Shown here one piece after another: positions 32,018 through 45,000 of a stretch of 64,000 bases of DNA. Source of the DNA: Harmothoe impar (Eukaryota > Annelida > Polychaeta > Phyllodocida > Polynoidae). The stretch's first letter is position 1. Every line of letters begins with the position of its first letter. The stretch spans positions 44,592,175 through 44,656,174 of the forward strand of contig OX381705.1 in NCBI GenBank assembly GCA_947462335.1, in the 5' to 3' direction. Made by a program: the position numbers and the translations under genes. The notes under the pieces were generated by a model. It did no database searches, was not told the DNA's origin, and saw only the letters and a list, made by a program, of their open reading frames with translations.

Positions 32018-32458
32018 ACCACTCGTATCATACTCTCGTATCCCGGTTTCCTGTTCATCGATGGACAGTACAAGCTGTACCAGATTCATGTCCACACACG
32101 TCCTGAGTCCAAAGAGTGGGGGTGCTTGTGCGTCGACAACATGGAACTGTAAACGCTGCCTATCACCTTTGTGTGTGCATTCTAGATCACAGACTCCCAA
32201 TGTATTTAGGGACTGCCCTCCATATCCATGAAGCGTGGTTTTACTCAACATGAGCGGCTGCTGGACGTACAGTTTGTCAAACACGGATGTGGGTAGCACG
32301 TTGACCTGTGCCCCTGTGTCTACCTTAAACTTGATGGTCACGCCATGGCATTGGATGTGGACAAAAGCCTGGTCTTTGGTGGACGCCGCTGAGTTGACCA
32401 CATCTATGAAGAAATCCCCGCCTGCATAGCTAGCACTGTCATCTGGGGGTGGCTGCAC
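31967..32458 (-). CDS. Gypsy retroviral-type aspartic protease segment
   Basis: The frame contains VDTGAQVNVLP, the active-site motif of retropepsins, preceded by FVHIQCHGVTIKF. It overlaps the end of gag by about 55 bp and runs into a stop at 31967 while the RT frame is already open, so a frame change lies between about 31967 and 32017. This could be a frameshift site or a disabling indel. Confidence 0.8.
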   Translation of the reverse strand: MQPPPDDSASYAGGDFFIDVVNSAASTKDQAFVHIQCHGVTIKFKVDTGAQVNVLPTSVFDKLYVQQPLMLSKTTLHGYGGQSLNTLGVCDLECTHKGDRQRLQFHVVDAQAPPLFGLRTCVDMNLVQLVLSIDEQETGIREYDTSGNEPAINALNTLTFLRG

Positions 32459-33309
32459 TGTGCGTGGCAGACTGCCGCAAAATGGTTATACCTCTTGCAG
32501 TTACCGCATCTCTTCCCTCTGGCAGGGCAATTCTTCATGCAGGGATGAGGGTCCTGGTTGCACTTAGGGCACAAATCAGCTGTGCTTCTCTGCGGAGCCT
32601 GTTTGCCACCACTAACATTGCCATGGCCACCATACTTCTGCCTGTTGGGAACCGCTTTCTTCTCGGATATTCCAATGGCCTGGACTCCTGCAGCCTCTGA
32701 GCCACCCATGCACTTCAGGTGCCGTTGAGTGCTCTCCAGAGCACGAGCGATGTTCAGAGCTGCAAACAAGTCAACGTCATCTCTGCTATCCAGATACCGT
32801 TTCTTTGTCTCATTGCTGTTGGTGCCGAGCACCAGTCGGTCACGTAGCATTTCATCCACAAATGCTGCTGGGAAAGCACAGTCCTTGACAAGGAGTCTTA
32901 GTCCCATGAGGAAACTGTCAACTGACTCAGTCGGCCCCTGCACCCTAGTGTAGAACTTGTGGCGCGAAACAAACATAGTCGACCTTGGCGCTACGTACAT
33001 CCGGAACTTATTATATACAGTCTGGAGGTCGGTCTTGTCCTCCACTGCTACCGCAGCGATAGCGGCTTGTCCATCTGCAGCAGGCACAGCTGCAACAGCA
33101 GGGGCAAAGTGAAAAGTGGAGAATATCTCCCTGCCCCGCTCTCCGGACCATATCAGGATGAAACTACCGCGCTGGTTTTGCTCAGTCTTACGAAGAGGGC
33201 CAGAGAAAAATAGATCTGCATGATCTTCAAATTTCTTCCAATTTCTTCAGCACTGGGGAGTCCCAGTCCATTCTTGGCAGGTCTGCTTGTGATACTGCCA
33301 TTGGGTCCA
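32404..33309 (-). CDS. Gypsy gag with zinc knuckles, frame-disturbed near its start
   Basis: The main frame is open from about 33245 to 32404. It has Cys/His clusters near its end (CPKCNQDPHPC and CGNCKRYNHFAAVCH, the second a CCHC zinc knuckle), which bind element RNA. An ATG at 33309 opens a different frame that is lost after about 24 codons near 33238, where the main frame takes over. This indicates a one-base shift or a start inside the main frame. The retained part covers capsid-like and nucleocapsid regions. Confidence 0.75.
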
Positions 33310-33492
33310 TGACTATAGATCTATAGTTACTTTGTATTAATATTACAGTGTGGGCAATGTCAATTTGATGGGTTGGAATGGCCTGTAGGCTTCACTGTCT
33401 GTGGCACTCCTGCTACCCAAATATTGAATGTCTACTCACAGTTTGGAGAATTCATCTACCAGGGTTTCAAACATCCACATCTTCCGACACCA

Positions 33493-33654
33493 TGTAATAA
33501 TGAGATGGAGTCTGTGACTTGTAGAACATATGTGTCTTTACTGTAATTATAGATGGTACAAATACAACATGTAGATAGCTCTGATCACGTCCTCGTACGT
33601 CGCCCATGCGGTCCTCACACAAAGTGATGACGTCACCGATGCGCGTACACAACA
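33493..33654 (-). repeat. Gypsy 5' LTR
   Basis: 162 bp, apparently identical to 28988-29149. On the minus strand it would hold the promoter. GAGGG follows at 33655-33659. Confidence 0.92.
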
Positions 33655-33718
33655 GAGGGTACAGGTAACACCCAAATCACCCCATGGCAACGGAACAGCA
33701 TCCCTGCCGCCGGCTTAT

Positions 33719-34029
33719 GGCTGTGCCTCACGACCTTGGGCCAATGTTTTTGTCTCTGACCAGGTGCTGTCTCTGACCCGGTGCCGTCTCTGACCGGACA
33801 TCACTTTGGGAGTTTAGTTACCTTCTGTCAACAGCAGGAGGCTAATCATAATTACGTAACAACTGCCATAAAGTTTTTACAAATCCTTATATATATGAGT
33901 ATAGGTTAACAATTAAAAAACACATTCCTCTGACAACAGGTCGACGGCACCCGGTCAGAGACGGCACCTGGTCAGAGACGGCACCCGGTCAGAGACAAAA
34001 ACATTGGCCCAAGGTCGTGAGACACAGCC
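33719..34029. mobile_element. Foldback element with about 85-bp arms
   Basis: Left arm GGCTGTGCCTCACGACCTTG..., right arm its inverse ending CAAGGTCGTGAGACACAGCC. Both arms also contain short tandem units GTCTCTGACC(A/C)GGTGC(C/T). No clear target duplication is seen. Confidence 0.75.
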
Positions 34030-35170
34030 TTATGCAACTGACTACGTGGGGAAAGCTTCTGTACAGGTGACAAATACCATCCAGATGACCCGGACCTGAC
34101 CCGAACTGAGTAGTATAGGATAATATATTATGTATACGGTTCCCCGTAATAGTAAACCCCAACAAATATATATATACATGTATTGGATAAAGTTTTGGCA
34201 TAATGGTCGCTTTAACATACACTGAAAATGATTGGTATGGTGATACATGTATACATCACAGTGGACCTAGGGCAATTGTACTTGAAAAGATTGAATTTTT
34301 TTTTTACATCAGCCTCACAGTTTAGGGTGGCATTATGATGTTACACAAAAAGAAACAGCTGTTACTAGTGTTAGTGACCAGAGAAGTCCATGTTTCCTTG
34401 GTAACTGCATTAAAAGGGATATCAAGGGGGTAACAAATCTATATTCTAACACAATGATTGAACGTGTTATTTACATGATAATTGACTTAGGGCAGTCTAT
34501 ATATGAAAAATGTCCACCACATTCGGTCCTGCAGATTTGTTATTCTGCTAAATGTTTGCAGGCCCGGATACCCAGAGGGGATATTATCTAGAAATGTAGT
34601 ATACAGCTAGAATTTACATAGGAAATTACTATGAATAGAGGTTACCGTATTGGACGTAATAAGCAGTGCGCTTAAAAAATTGTTATGGACACCTTTTAGT
34701 AGTTAAGAGTTTAATTAGGGTAAAGAATTGAGATATTTTTGGTTATTTCTCGTATAAGAATCGGCCAAAAACGGGGTGTGTGCGCTCATTAGGGTGTGTG
34801 CGCTTATTAGGTCGAATACGGTACTGGTATATTCAAATCATTTTGACAATAATAATTTGTATTATCTTGGGTAACTTTCTACAAAATATTCAGGCATTCT
34901 AGTTTAAGGTTGGTCGCTACTCTTAACTTTCTATCCATGAAATTTCTTGTTTTTTTCCAGGAAGGTAGCTTATATCATTTAGAAATGTAAAATGTAGAAA
35001 AATTGAGGTGGTCCCTAGCTCCTTTTTTAAAATACAGATTTTTGAAAAAAAAAGTATTATCTATTTTTGCTTTAAAAATGAAAAAAAAAGGGAAATTTCC
35101 ATGATTTTTTTCATAGTAACCACTGCCCACATTAATGCTGTATTGCACATGAATGATCCTAGGTTACTTA
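34030..35170. other. Unassigned AT-rich sequence
   Basis: I see no gene, RNA or clear repeat here. Confidence 0.5.
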
Positions 35171-35705
35171 GGGAGTGGTCATTTTTTAACAACAGGGGGA
35201 GGGGTTGGTGGATTTGGGGGGGACCAAAAAAATTTGGACCCCTTGAAGGGGGGGGACCAAAAAAATTTGGACCCCTCTTGAGGGGGGGACCAAAAAAATT
35301 ACACCCCTTTTTAGCGAAAAAGCCCGCGCGTTACTATAGCTCAAAGGGGTCGGCCACGCTCATTTTCAACCTGCTTAGGGGGGGGACCGAAAAATTTGTG
35401 ACCCCTTCCGCGGGAGGGGTTGGTGGATTTGGGGGGGGACCAAAAGAATTTGGACCCCTTGAAGGGGGGGGACCAAAAAAATTTGGACCCCTCTTGAGGG
35501 GGGGACCAAAAAAATTACACCCCTTTTTAGCGAAAAAGCCCGCGCGTTACTATAGCTCAAAGGGGTCGGCCACGCTCATTTTCAACCTGCTTAGGGGGGG
35601 GACCGAAAAATTTGTGACCCCTTCCGCGGGGGGGACCAAAAAATTTCGACCCGCTCGCGCAAAAATCCACCGACCCCCCCCTGTTGTTAAAAAATGACCA
35701 CTCCC
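35171..35705. mobile_element. 535-bp MITE with internal tandem duplication
   Basis: The ends are GGGAGTGGTCATTTTTTAAC and its exact inverse, with TTA on both sides (35168-35170, 35706-35708). The interior is two direct copies of a unit of about 211 bp (from about 35202 and 35413), each with GGGGACCAAAAAAATTTGGAC blocks. The 229-codon frame across it is an artefact of the repeat. A diverged relative lies at about 50497-50740. Confidence 0.85.
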
Positions 35706-35949
35706 TTATATCCTTTAATGGGAAAAATAAAATTATGGTCCAAAAATGTACCCTTTTATTAAAAATCGTGATGGTTTGAGGATGATTATTTAATGCATAA
35801 CTTTTCAGCAATATCTAAATATCACTGAAAAAAATAATGAACTTTTTTTTTACTTTCTCCAAAAATTGTTCAGATCATTTGCTTACATAAAAAGAGTAAT
35901 TTTGATAGGGGGTCCCAAGCATAATTTTAGGGTTTTGGGGCTTTGAAGT

Positions 35950-37908
35950 TAAGAAAACGGGATAAAGGGAGAAGGGGATGAAGAGAGAAGGGGATGAACG
36001 GAGATGGCGATGACCGGAGAACGGGATAAAGGAAGAACAGGATAAAGGGAGAACGGGATGAACAGAGAACGGGATAAATGGAGAATGGGATAAATGGAGA
36101 ACGTGATAAATGGAGAAGGGGATAAACGGAGAACGTGATAAATGGAGAAGGGGATGAACAGTAAATGGGATAAATGGAGAAGGGGATGAACAGGATGAAG
36201 GGAGAGGGGGATGAATGGAGAAGGGGATGAAAGGAGAAGAGGATGAACGGGATGAAGGGAGAGGGGGATGAACGGAGAAGGGGATGAACAGATAAAGGGA
36301 GAATGGGATAAAGGGAGAACGGGATGAAGGGAGAACGGGATGAAGGGAGAACGGGATGAAGGGAGAACGGGATGAAGGGAGAAGGGGATGAACGAAGAAG
36401 GGGATGAACGGAGAACGGGATAAAGGGTGAACGGGATAAATGGAGGACAGGATAAACAGAGAACAGGATGAACGGAGAACGGGATGAATGGAAAACGGGA
36501 TGAACTGATAAAGGGATGAACAGATAAAGGGATGAACAGATAAAGGGATAAACAGATAAAGGTAGAAGGGATAAAGGGAGAACAGGATAAAGAGAGAATG
36601 GGATAAAGGGAGAACAGGATAAAGAGAGAATGGGATAAAGAATGAACGGGATAAACGGAGAACGGAGAACAGAGAAGGGGATGAACGGGATGAAGGGAGA
36701 TGGGGATGAACGGATAAAGGGAGAACGGGAGAATGGGAAAAAGGGAGAACGGAATAAACGAAGGACAGGATAAACAGAGAATGGGATGAACGGAGAATGG
36801 GATGAATGGAGAATGGGATGAACTGATAAAGGGATGAACAGATAAAGGGATGAACAGATAAAGGTAGAAGGGATAAAGGGATAACAGGAGAATGGGATAA
36901 AGGGAGAACGGGATAAACAGAGAACGGATAAACAGAGAAGGGGATGAACGGGATGAAGGGAGAGGGGGATGAAGGGAGAAGGGGATGAACGGATAAAGGG
37001 AGAACGGGATAAAGGGGGAACGGGAAAAAGGGAGAAGGGGATAAACGGGATAAAGAGAGAAGGGGATGAACGGAGAAGGGGATGAGCAGAGAAGGGGATA
37101 AACGTAGAAGGGGATGAACGGAGAAGGGGATGAACGGAGAAGGGGATGAACGGAGAAGGGGATGAACGGAGAAAGGGATGAACAGAGAACGGGATAAAGG
37201 GAGAACGAGATAAACAGAGAACGGGATAAACGGAGGACAGGATAAACAGAAAATGGGATGAACTGATAAAGGGATGAACAGATAAAGGGATAAACAGATA
37301 AAGGTAGAAGGGATAAAGGGAGAACAGGATAAAGGGAGAACGGTATAAACGGAGAACGGGATAAACGGATAAATGGAGACAGGGATAAAGGGAGAATGGG
37401 ATAAAGGGAGAACGCGATAAACAGAGAAGGGGATGAACGGGATGAAGGGAGAGGGGGATGAACGGAGAAGGGGATGAATGGATATAGGGAGAACGGGATA
37501 AAGGGGGAACGGGAAAAAGGGAGAAGGGGATAAACGGGATAAAGAGAGAAGGGGATGAACGGAGAAGGGGATGAGCAGAGAAGGGGATAAACCTAGAAGG
37601 GGATGAACGGAGATGGGGATGAACGGAGAAGGGGATGAACGGAGAAAGGGATGAACAGAGAACGGGATAAAGGGAGAACAAGATAAACAGAGAACGGGAT
37701 AAATGGAGGACAGGATAAACAGAAAACGGGATGAACTGATAAAGGGATGAACAGATAAAGGGATAAACAGATAAAGGGAGAACTGTATAAACGGAGAACG
37801 GGATAAACGGATAAATGGAGACAGGGATAAAGAAAGAATGGGATAAAGGGAGAACGCGATAAAGGGAGAACGCGAGAACGCGATAAAGGGAGAACGCGAA
37901 AACTGAAT
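35950..37908. repeat. 2-kb purine-rich minisatellite
   Basis: Nearly all bases on the plus strand are A or G, in variants of GGAGAAGGGGATGAAC and GGGATAAAGGGAGAAC (units of 16-18 bp, with higher-order blocks; compare 36990-37330 and 37460-37770). On the minus strand, long frames read as Ser-Pro-Phe-Ile-Pro repeats. They come from the repeat and are not proteins. Confidence 0.95.
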
Positions 37909-40900
37909 CATGGGCTGGGGGATCGGAGGCGGGGGCGTCCGCGCGAACCGAAAACGGAGATGCCGTCGCTGTTGACGCTCCGATCGACTCGCTTTTTCGG
38001 CAGAGACGTAAAACAGTGGTTACACATTGCCCGGTGCTGACGCCCACAGCCATCTGCTTGCCCCCAGCCACCTGCTCACCTACAGCCGGGAACGGGGGCG
38101 GGGAAAGGTGATCAGCGCCCACGTAGCACACGCCGCCCCGCGTCCGACACAGCGACCTGCTCACCTACAACCACCACCTGGAATTCGATTAAATATGACC
38201 TGACAAGTTGTAGTATATGTAATTAGGGTAGCTTATTCTGGCGATTACGATTCTGCTGTCAGAAATGAGAAACAAGCAAGCATTTAATGGTAGAATGGTA
38301 GCAGCAGAAAAAGTGGCTCAGTAAAGCCATAAGAAACGTGCCAATGTTGGGTAGTCATATTAATACCTATGTTTGGTTGCCTGATACCTATTACCAGTAT
38401 ACTGATTGAGACAGAGTCTATCAATACCGAAAGCCGCCTGTGTAAGATACCCTAACACTGCTGCTATTTGATATTTCAAACGTAGCTATTCAGTAAAGTA
38501 AAATTAAATGTATGTAGAAACCCATGCATATATATAGGCACTGTGTGTGGACATGATGTGGAAGGGAGACTTGTGCCATACTACTATAGTAGCAGTATTA
38601 GTGTTACCCTACAAAACAGGTGGCTGTCGTCACTTCCTTTAACTCTGTACCACTAGATGATAAATCTTGACAGCTTGAAACCTTATCAAACCTTTAAGGT
38701 TGGCATAGTCCCTTCAAATCAAGTTGTTGTCATGATGCACCAATGGATGCACTAATGGTTCAAAATGCCAATCCTTTATAGCATTGGTGACTTGCTAGGC
38801 AGGACTGCATCCATGCATCATGACAATAAAAGGCATCAGACATCATCGCAGTATACCGTCCGTAAAGGGTTAACTGTTTCCCCAAGCCCAGTGGTGACCC
38901 ACATTATGCTACATGCAGATACCCCAGTGGAAAACCATTTACAGGAGAAACTATGGCCATGTAACCATGAAAAAAGGGTGGGAATATAAAATTAGCCATG
39001 TTGGAATTGAGCATAGTATGCTTGAGTACAATGGAGCCATAAACCCAACATTGGCACGTTAATAACGTATTGTATTCAAATTAGATCACCCATTCAACTT
39101 TCTAATGACAAATGCGGAATGTGTGAGGCTTGTGGTGGCCTGTTAAGTAGCAGAGCTGCAGAGAAAGTAGCAGACGACATTCACCATATATTAAACCCAT
39201 TGAGGCCAACATAACCCATTTCTATGTGCGTATAAGAAGGTCTACAGTGTGTGTAAAGAGCAGGCCTTAAAGAGTTATTATCTAGGTGTGACAAACATGT
39301 TGCCACTTCCCTTTAGAGCCCCAGCTCTCCTACAAATAGGGCTGAGTACCTGTCCAGACTGTCGGTGGAGGGGTACCGAGATCTGCGGGTTTAAGGGCCG
39401 CAATATGTCTGGGACCTCCTATGGGGGGTGTGACAAACTTAGACGGGCTCCAGTGATTTTTCAAATGCCACATGCGTTTGTGTGTATGTGTAGGTGGTGG
39501 CTTGGGTGGCATGTGTGTGTTGCTGGAACATCACATTTTCAGAACATGAATGTACTGGAAAGTGGTGCCCCATGGTTTCTTGGTGGTGGTCCTAAGGTTA
39601 TTATGTGGTACCCATGAAGGCTTTTGCTATAGAAATGTGTGCAGGTGTGCAAGGACCAGTCACGCTTGGCCGCGCATTTGGGTAAACCTTTATGGCATGC
39701 ATAGAGGTCAGCTACTATCGTAACTGACCAATAAACAGACTAGTAACCTGTGCAGTAGCAGTATAATATGCAATTATAAAAATAAACAAAATCACGAAAC
39801 ATGTTTTCCTTTTCTTTATTTCCTCATTGTGTATACTCTTACCATTGGCCAATAACACTCGTTTCTTTAACATTAATGAGGTTGGCGAAAAACCCCTACA
39901 TTCTAATGCTACTGAGATCCATATCCACTCTTACAGTACAAGCACCGACTTACAATTCCGCACCCACAACAAAAAGCAATTGAGTAATGACACCGGGGAA
40001 ATTGTTCTAAATATTGAGTTGAAATCACTGATTGCCGATCCAGCCGTACGATGAAGGAATACAAAATCATTTAAACAATTCCTTCTTGATTGTGATTCAA
40101 TAAAATGCACGTTATTTTTTCTTTCATTCATCCACATCTTAGTCCTTGGAAATTATCATGAGATAGCAATGGCACATCCAGACCGTATCTATAAGATATG
40201 ATTTGATAGCAGATTTGGACTACAGTACAATAAACTCAACTAGTAGTCATATAGTTAGGTAAAATAGATCAGAAAAGTTTGCCATAATAGACAAAGTATG
40301 CTCGGAGGCCCATTAGGCTACCAAATAAAAAAGTGGGTCTACAGATTTTGTTTTTCAAAAAGTGGTGAGGGCGGGCCTACATTGATGAAATTACCCCCCC
40401 CCCCCCCATTTTGGCGCAATGTTTCTCAGTCAGAAATGTTACTATAATTTATAAATACTTCAGTTTATAGTAATCTGTTGCGGGGGGGGGGGGGGGGGGC
40501 TAGATCCGTAGGCCTACATCATATATAGGGCTAATCAAAGCTCTTTTTAAAGGGTTTTCTATAGTTTCTGATAGCACTAGCTGCGCATAGGCCTACCTAT
40601 ATGATCCATGAGGACTGCACATATATAGTCCCCAGGACTATATCCCTAGTCCTCAGCACTATGCTGAATACCAAAGCCCACCTTAGGCCTAGCTGCAAAA
40701 AATATAAAGGGACCCCCCCCCCCCCCTCCTCCCGCTACAGCCACTGGGGCAGCATGTCAACGCACCTACTCTGCACGGCAGGCGAGGGACGTGTAGGGGG
40801 CGGCAGGCGCGGCAGCCGTAGTCCCTAGCACTACAGTGGCCGCAGCAATCGGTCTGCTGCGTGCAGCGCGCAGATTGGACAGGCGGAATCACGCGGCAGC

Positions 40901-42092
40901 CGCCGCCATTTGGGCGGCAGGCGGCAAGGAACAAAGAAACTCGCAAATGTGTAGCCCCCCCCCCCCCCGGAGATATTTTGGGTACAAAAGCTACAATCTC
41001 GCCAATATTGATTAATATTGACCAATACAGGTCGTTATTAGGGGTGGAATCGATGTATTAGAGCCTGTTTTGCTCAATATTAATGCAGATTAATCATGGT
41101 ATCGGGAGAGATAAATTGAAAACACAGTCGACACGTAGCATAAGTGATAGAGTAATATTGACTGATATTGACCAATACAGGTCGTAATTAGGGGTGGAAT
41201 CGATGTATTTAGGGCCTGTTTTGCTCAATATTAATGGTATCGGGAGAAATAAATTGAAAATAGGCCTACAGTCGCCACGTAACTGATAGAGCAGGGGCCA
41301 GCTTGGGAATATCTATCAATACGAGGAACATGCCGAACAAAATGGCGTGTCATTCTGCTGAAAGGCCGTAGTACGGCCCGTTGTTTTGTCGATCTATTGT
41401 GATGTCACAGAAACCAATATAAGGGTAACAAAGAGAAGATATGGGAACAGCAATTCTTTTAGCTTCATTTGTCATGCTTGATGTAGAGCTTGTTTCAGCA
41501 GAAATAGGGTTTATATAGCAGAGAAGATGATATTCACTCTGCTGCAACTTCAGTTTTGCCAAATAATTATTGATTTCATCAAAAAGTGAAATATAAAAAG
41601 ATATAATTTTTTTTGTTGAAAAAAGTCATTTCTCAACATGTTTAGATATGGGTGTTCATTATGCTGCTGAAAAAAAAACATCATTACCTGCTGTATTTAG
41701 GTATTTATATGGAAAATGGAAATCTGAAACTTGCATAACTATAGGCTAGTCGACCCCAGCCAGTGGTATGGAAGCGAAGTAGGACTTCGTGTGCTTAGTC
41801 TGGGTGCCTCCTCGCCAATAACATAATCATCTTTATATATATATATATAATATATATCAGCAAAACTCATGATGCCACAACCGGATCAAGTTCTGACCTG
41901 TCATCCCACCCTATCAGCCAGTAGTAAAACTCTCATGTATCTATAATTTCTTTGGCATGTACAAATATGCTTGATTCATCTCCTTTGAGCGGAGAGAAAT
42001 ACTTGTGTAGAGATGGGAGCCCGTCAGCGGGGGTCCGCTCTCTGGGAAGGGTCAGCTGCCTTGAAGTTGGCTTTCAACGAGAAGTGGGATGT
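37909..42092. other. Repeat-rich stretch without recognised genes
   Basis: It holds a GC-rich part (37909-38110), a TTAACCCTTT-bordered foldback remnant (about 38680-38870), poly-C/poly-G runs (40388, 40484, 40713), a fragment of the AGTCCTCAGCACTA foldback family (40625-40835), a tandem duplication of about 160 bp (about 40999-41285) and an AT microsatellite (41838-41862). Part of it must be the 3' untranslated region of FAH, whose end I could not place. Confidence 0.5.
40999..41285. repeat. Two-copy tandem repeat of about 160 bp
   Basis: The copies share AATATTGACCAATACAGGTC, TAGGGGTGGAATCGATGTAT and GAAATAAATTGAAAA-type blocks. The second copy is shortened after the CTCAATATTAATG block. 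Confidence 0.75.
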
Positions 42093-45000
42093 TTACATCG
42101 GGTGTGCAGGCAGCACTTTACCAGCCACCTCCCCGAATCCGATACGGTACCCGTCTCCTTCGCAGTAACCTGTATATAGAAAGGAAACATTCAGATAAAA
42201 TTGGTTGTGCGACTTACATTACAGGTAATGGTTTACATAGAGTCGATCAGAGCGTAAACAGTGGTGATATCCACATTTTCATTTCTCTAAGCTCTTGCGG
42301 GCATTCTGAGAATATCCATAGTAAAGGTCATTTATAACTTTTACACAGGTTTGATATTCTCAGAAGTGTCTCACAAAAAACGTGTTACGGACTGTTAAAT
42401 ATAGAACTCAATGGAAAGAAGGGTGGATGCACTTCTGTAAAGGTTAGGATCAAGACTACAGCCCTACCTAACCCTACCTCATTACCAGATGGTCATTTTC
42501 ACCAAAGTTACCCTTTTTTGTGAATATCACCAACAAATAATGCATATACAATTTCATTTTTATTGAACGTGAAAGACAGTTAATGACTGTTGCTTGTGAT
42601 ATATGGTATTAAGTGTATAGGTGCCCTAGAACACATTGAATTTTGCACTTAGGCCAGACCAAAAAAAAAGTTGGTCTACGGATTTCCCCCACCACATTTT
42701 CGGAAATACAATTTTTTATTATTTTTTTTGAAAAAAAAAGTGTCTACGGACAGCGCCCGCATCATTTTATGAGAAAATGGATTTTTTTGGGTTTTTTTTT
42801 TTTTTAACTCGAGGAGGCCGAAAATTTGAGCTTCTACAAATAAGAGATTTTTCCTCAAAAAAAAAGAAAAAGAAATCCCCCGCACCACTTTATTCAAGGT
42901 TAAAATCCGCAGACCAAAAAAAAAATTGGAATTAAAAAAAAAAAAATCGCCCTACCGCTCCTAATTTTGGAAAACAAAATCCGTAGACCAACTTTTTTTT
43001 TGGTGTGACCTTAAAAACAAAAATCACACTCAAAAACGTGCCCTGGTTAATAACTAAATACTAATGATCTCATGATGCTGAATAGATGAAGAGCAACCTA
43101 GTCCATTTAGCTTTGACTGCATTTCAGATTGAAAAGGATAGACTTTTGCTTATTGCGCTCACCTGTCATGATGACTTCATCTCCATCGGCTATGAATTTA
43201 CGGGACACTCCATTGCCGAGGTCCAACGGGTTCTGACCACGCCAGCTGAGCTCAAGCATACTGCCAAAGGAGTCTTTTGTCTGCAAATTGACAACATGGC
43301 ATATTATAATTCACCCAAATGTAATCACCTTTTCAAATTTATTGTAAATGAAGTCCATGTAGTAAAAATCAATTCAGTAATAGTTTTAACAGTACAAGAC
43401 AACAGGTTACACAAGGGATTCATAATGACAACTCGTGCAGTGATGGCTGATAAAAAGTAGAAATCTTACACTTTCCGTAATTTTTGCAGGAAATTAACAT
43501 AATCTAATTCAGAAATTCCCGCGAAAAAGCAGGATGTCCGTTTAAAATTTATGGTCACTTACTTATGTGTTATGCTTTTGTTTGATACGTTCAACTACTA
43601 TGTGTAATACATATTAATTTGGAGGCCATCAAAGTCGACAGGACCCGTAGATTCTTCCTTATCTATTATCATTATTGGGTATGTGCTGCTTACCTCTCCG
43701 CTGATGGTGCCCGAGGCGAGCAGGTCGCCGGGCCGCATGTTGCAGCCGGTGATGGTGTGGTGGGTCAGCTGCTGCTTCATTGTCCAGTACATGTACTACG
43801 GGTGCAAGTAGATACAACAGATTAGTACAGTGCTGTCTAACATCTGAGGTAAGACATATTCCAGCAGGAAGGATACTGTAGAATACTTCTAAAATACTTG
43901 CATAACCCGCACCCCACCTTGAGAGAGCGCTATAACACACACTGTGAGTTTGATGCGTGTATAATCTGTGCGCAATACGGGCGAAATTTCAATAGGGCAT
44001 TATCACGGGAGAAATATTAGGCGTACACTATACTAGGGTACTACCCAATAATCATCTGAAACAAGACTGTAATGTCAACAAATCGTTTAAGCAGACTCCG
44101 TTAGAGACCTATTTAGAATATTTACAATACTCTTTTGACCGTGAGGAAATATTTACCTTGAAGTTGCTGCGGCAAATGGTAGCTGGAGTTTGAAGACCTT
44201 CGGCTGTTGGGAAAAGTGGGTTTAAATGTACCTGTTCAACAGTGTTTATATCTCAAATTTATAGATTCTATGTACCGGGTACTATGCATGTACTCCTAAA
44301 TCGTCATTTGTTGTGGCAAAATTGTTGAAATTTGTATCAATTTAGCTGTCTCATTGAACTGAACAATGCAGGGTTCTCCCCATACTGCATTGACACCGGC
44401 GGGCCGCCGGCGTCGTTTTTACTGCCGCCGGCGTCAAATTGCTCCAGAATCGCCGCCGGCGTCATTTTGGCTATCTATAGGTTTTTAAATTTTGAAAATC
44501 CATCAATTAGAACAGAAGTTATAGCCATTCTAACATTTTTTATTGAAAGGAATCGGTATATCCATCAGTAAAAAAGAATTTACGGTGTGATTTTTGAGTC
44601 TGTGGAGAACCCTGCAATGAATTAGATAAATAGCCATGGTTGAACAAACACAAACCAGATAATGAAATAGTACCTGGGTTTTCACGATTCCATGCTGCTG
44701 ATAAAGTATGAACAACCTATTACTATTGCGCATTACTATGAGCCGCTATTTGTCATAAAATAGCATCTCTCGCCAACTTTCATTTGTGTAATGACAATAC
44801 GGATTTCCCAAAAGTATGTTACATGTACTGAAATACAACTGAATCGTTTAGTATAGACAAAAATGTGTACCTTTCAACTTGACTTCTAGGTTGATGTCAA
44901 AGTTGTATTTGTCGTCATGTTGCAGGTAGGGCAATGGCTTGGGGTCCTGTCGAAAAAGTGAATGTAATATAACCATCTTTGGTTTATGTCAGTTGACCTT

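Larger units (their letters stand above)
28988..33654 (-). mobile_element. Gypsy-type LTR retrotransposon
   Basis: LTRs of 162 bp at 28988-29149 and 33493-33654 (TGTTGTG...TTATTACA on the minus strand) flank gag and pol. GAGGG is duplicated at 28983-28987 and 33655-33659. Next to the 5' LTR on the minus strand is TGGTGTCGGAAGATG, which starts with TGG as primer-binding sites do. Next to the 3' LTR is a polypurine tract AAAGAAAGGGGGA. The two LTRs look identical by eye, so insertion was recent. Integrase lies after RT/RNase H, the Gypsy (Metaviridae) order. Frame changes are present in gag and between protease and RT. Confidence 0.92.

Noticed and set aside
35008..35697. 229-codon plus-strand frame with GGGPKKFGPL repeats
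   Set aside because: It is mostly the internally duplicated MITE at 35171-35705. The repeats explain the pattern.
35875..38164. Two minus-strand frames of 678 and 745 codons
   Set aside because: They are translations of the purine-rich minisatellite in two frames, with only Ser/Pro/Phe/Ile/His repeats.
39249..39617. 122-codon frame
   Set aside because: No recognisable motif, no splice context and repetitive GTGTGTG-type composition.
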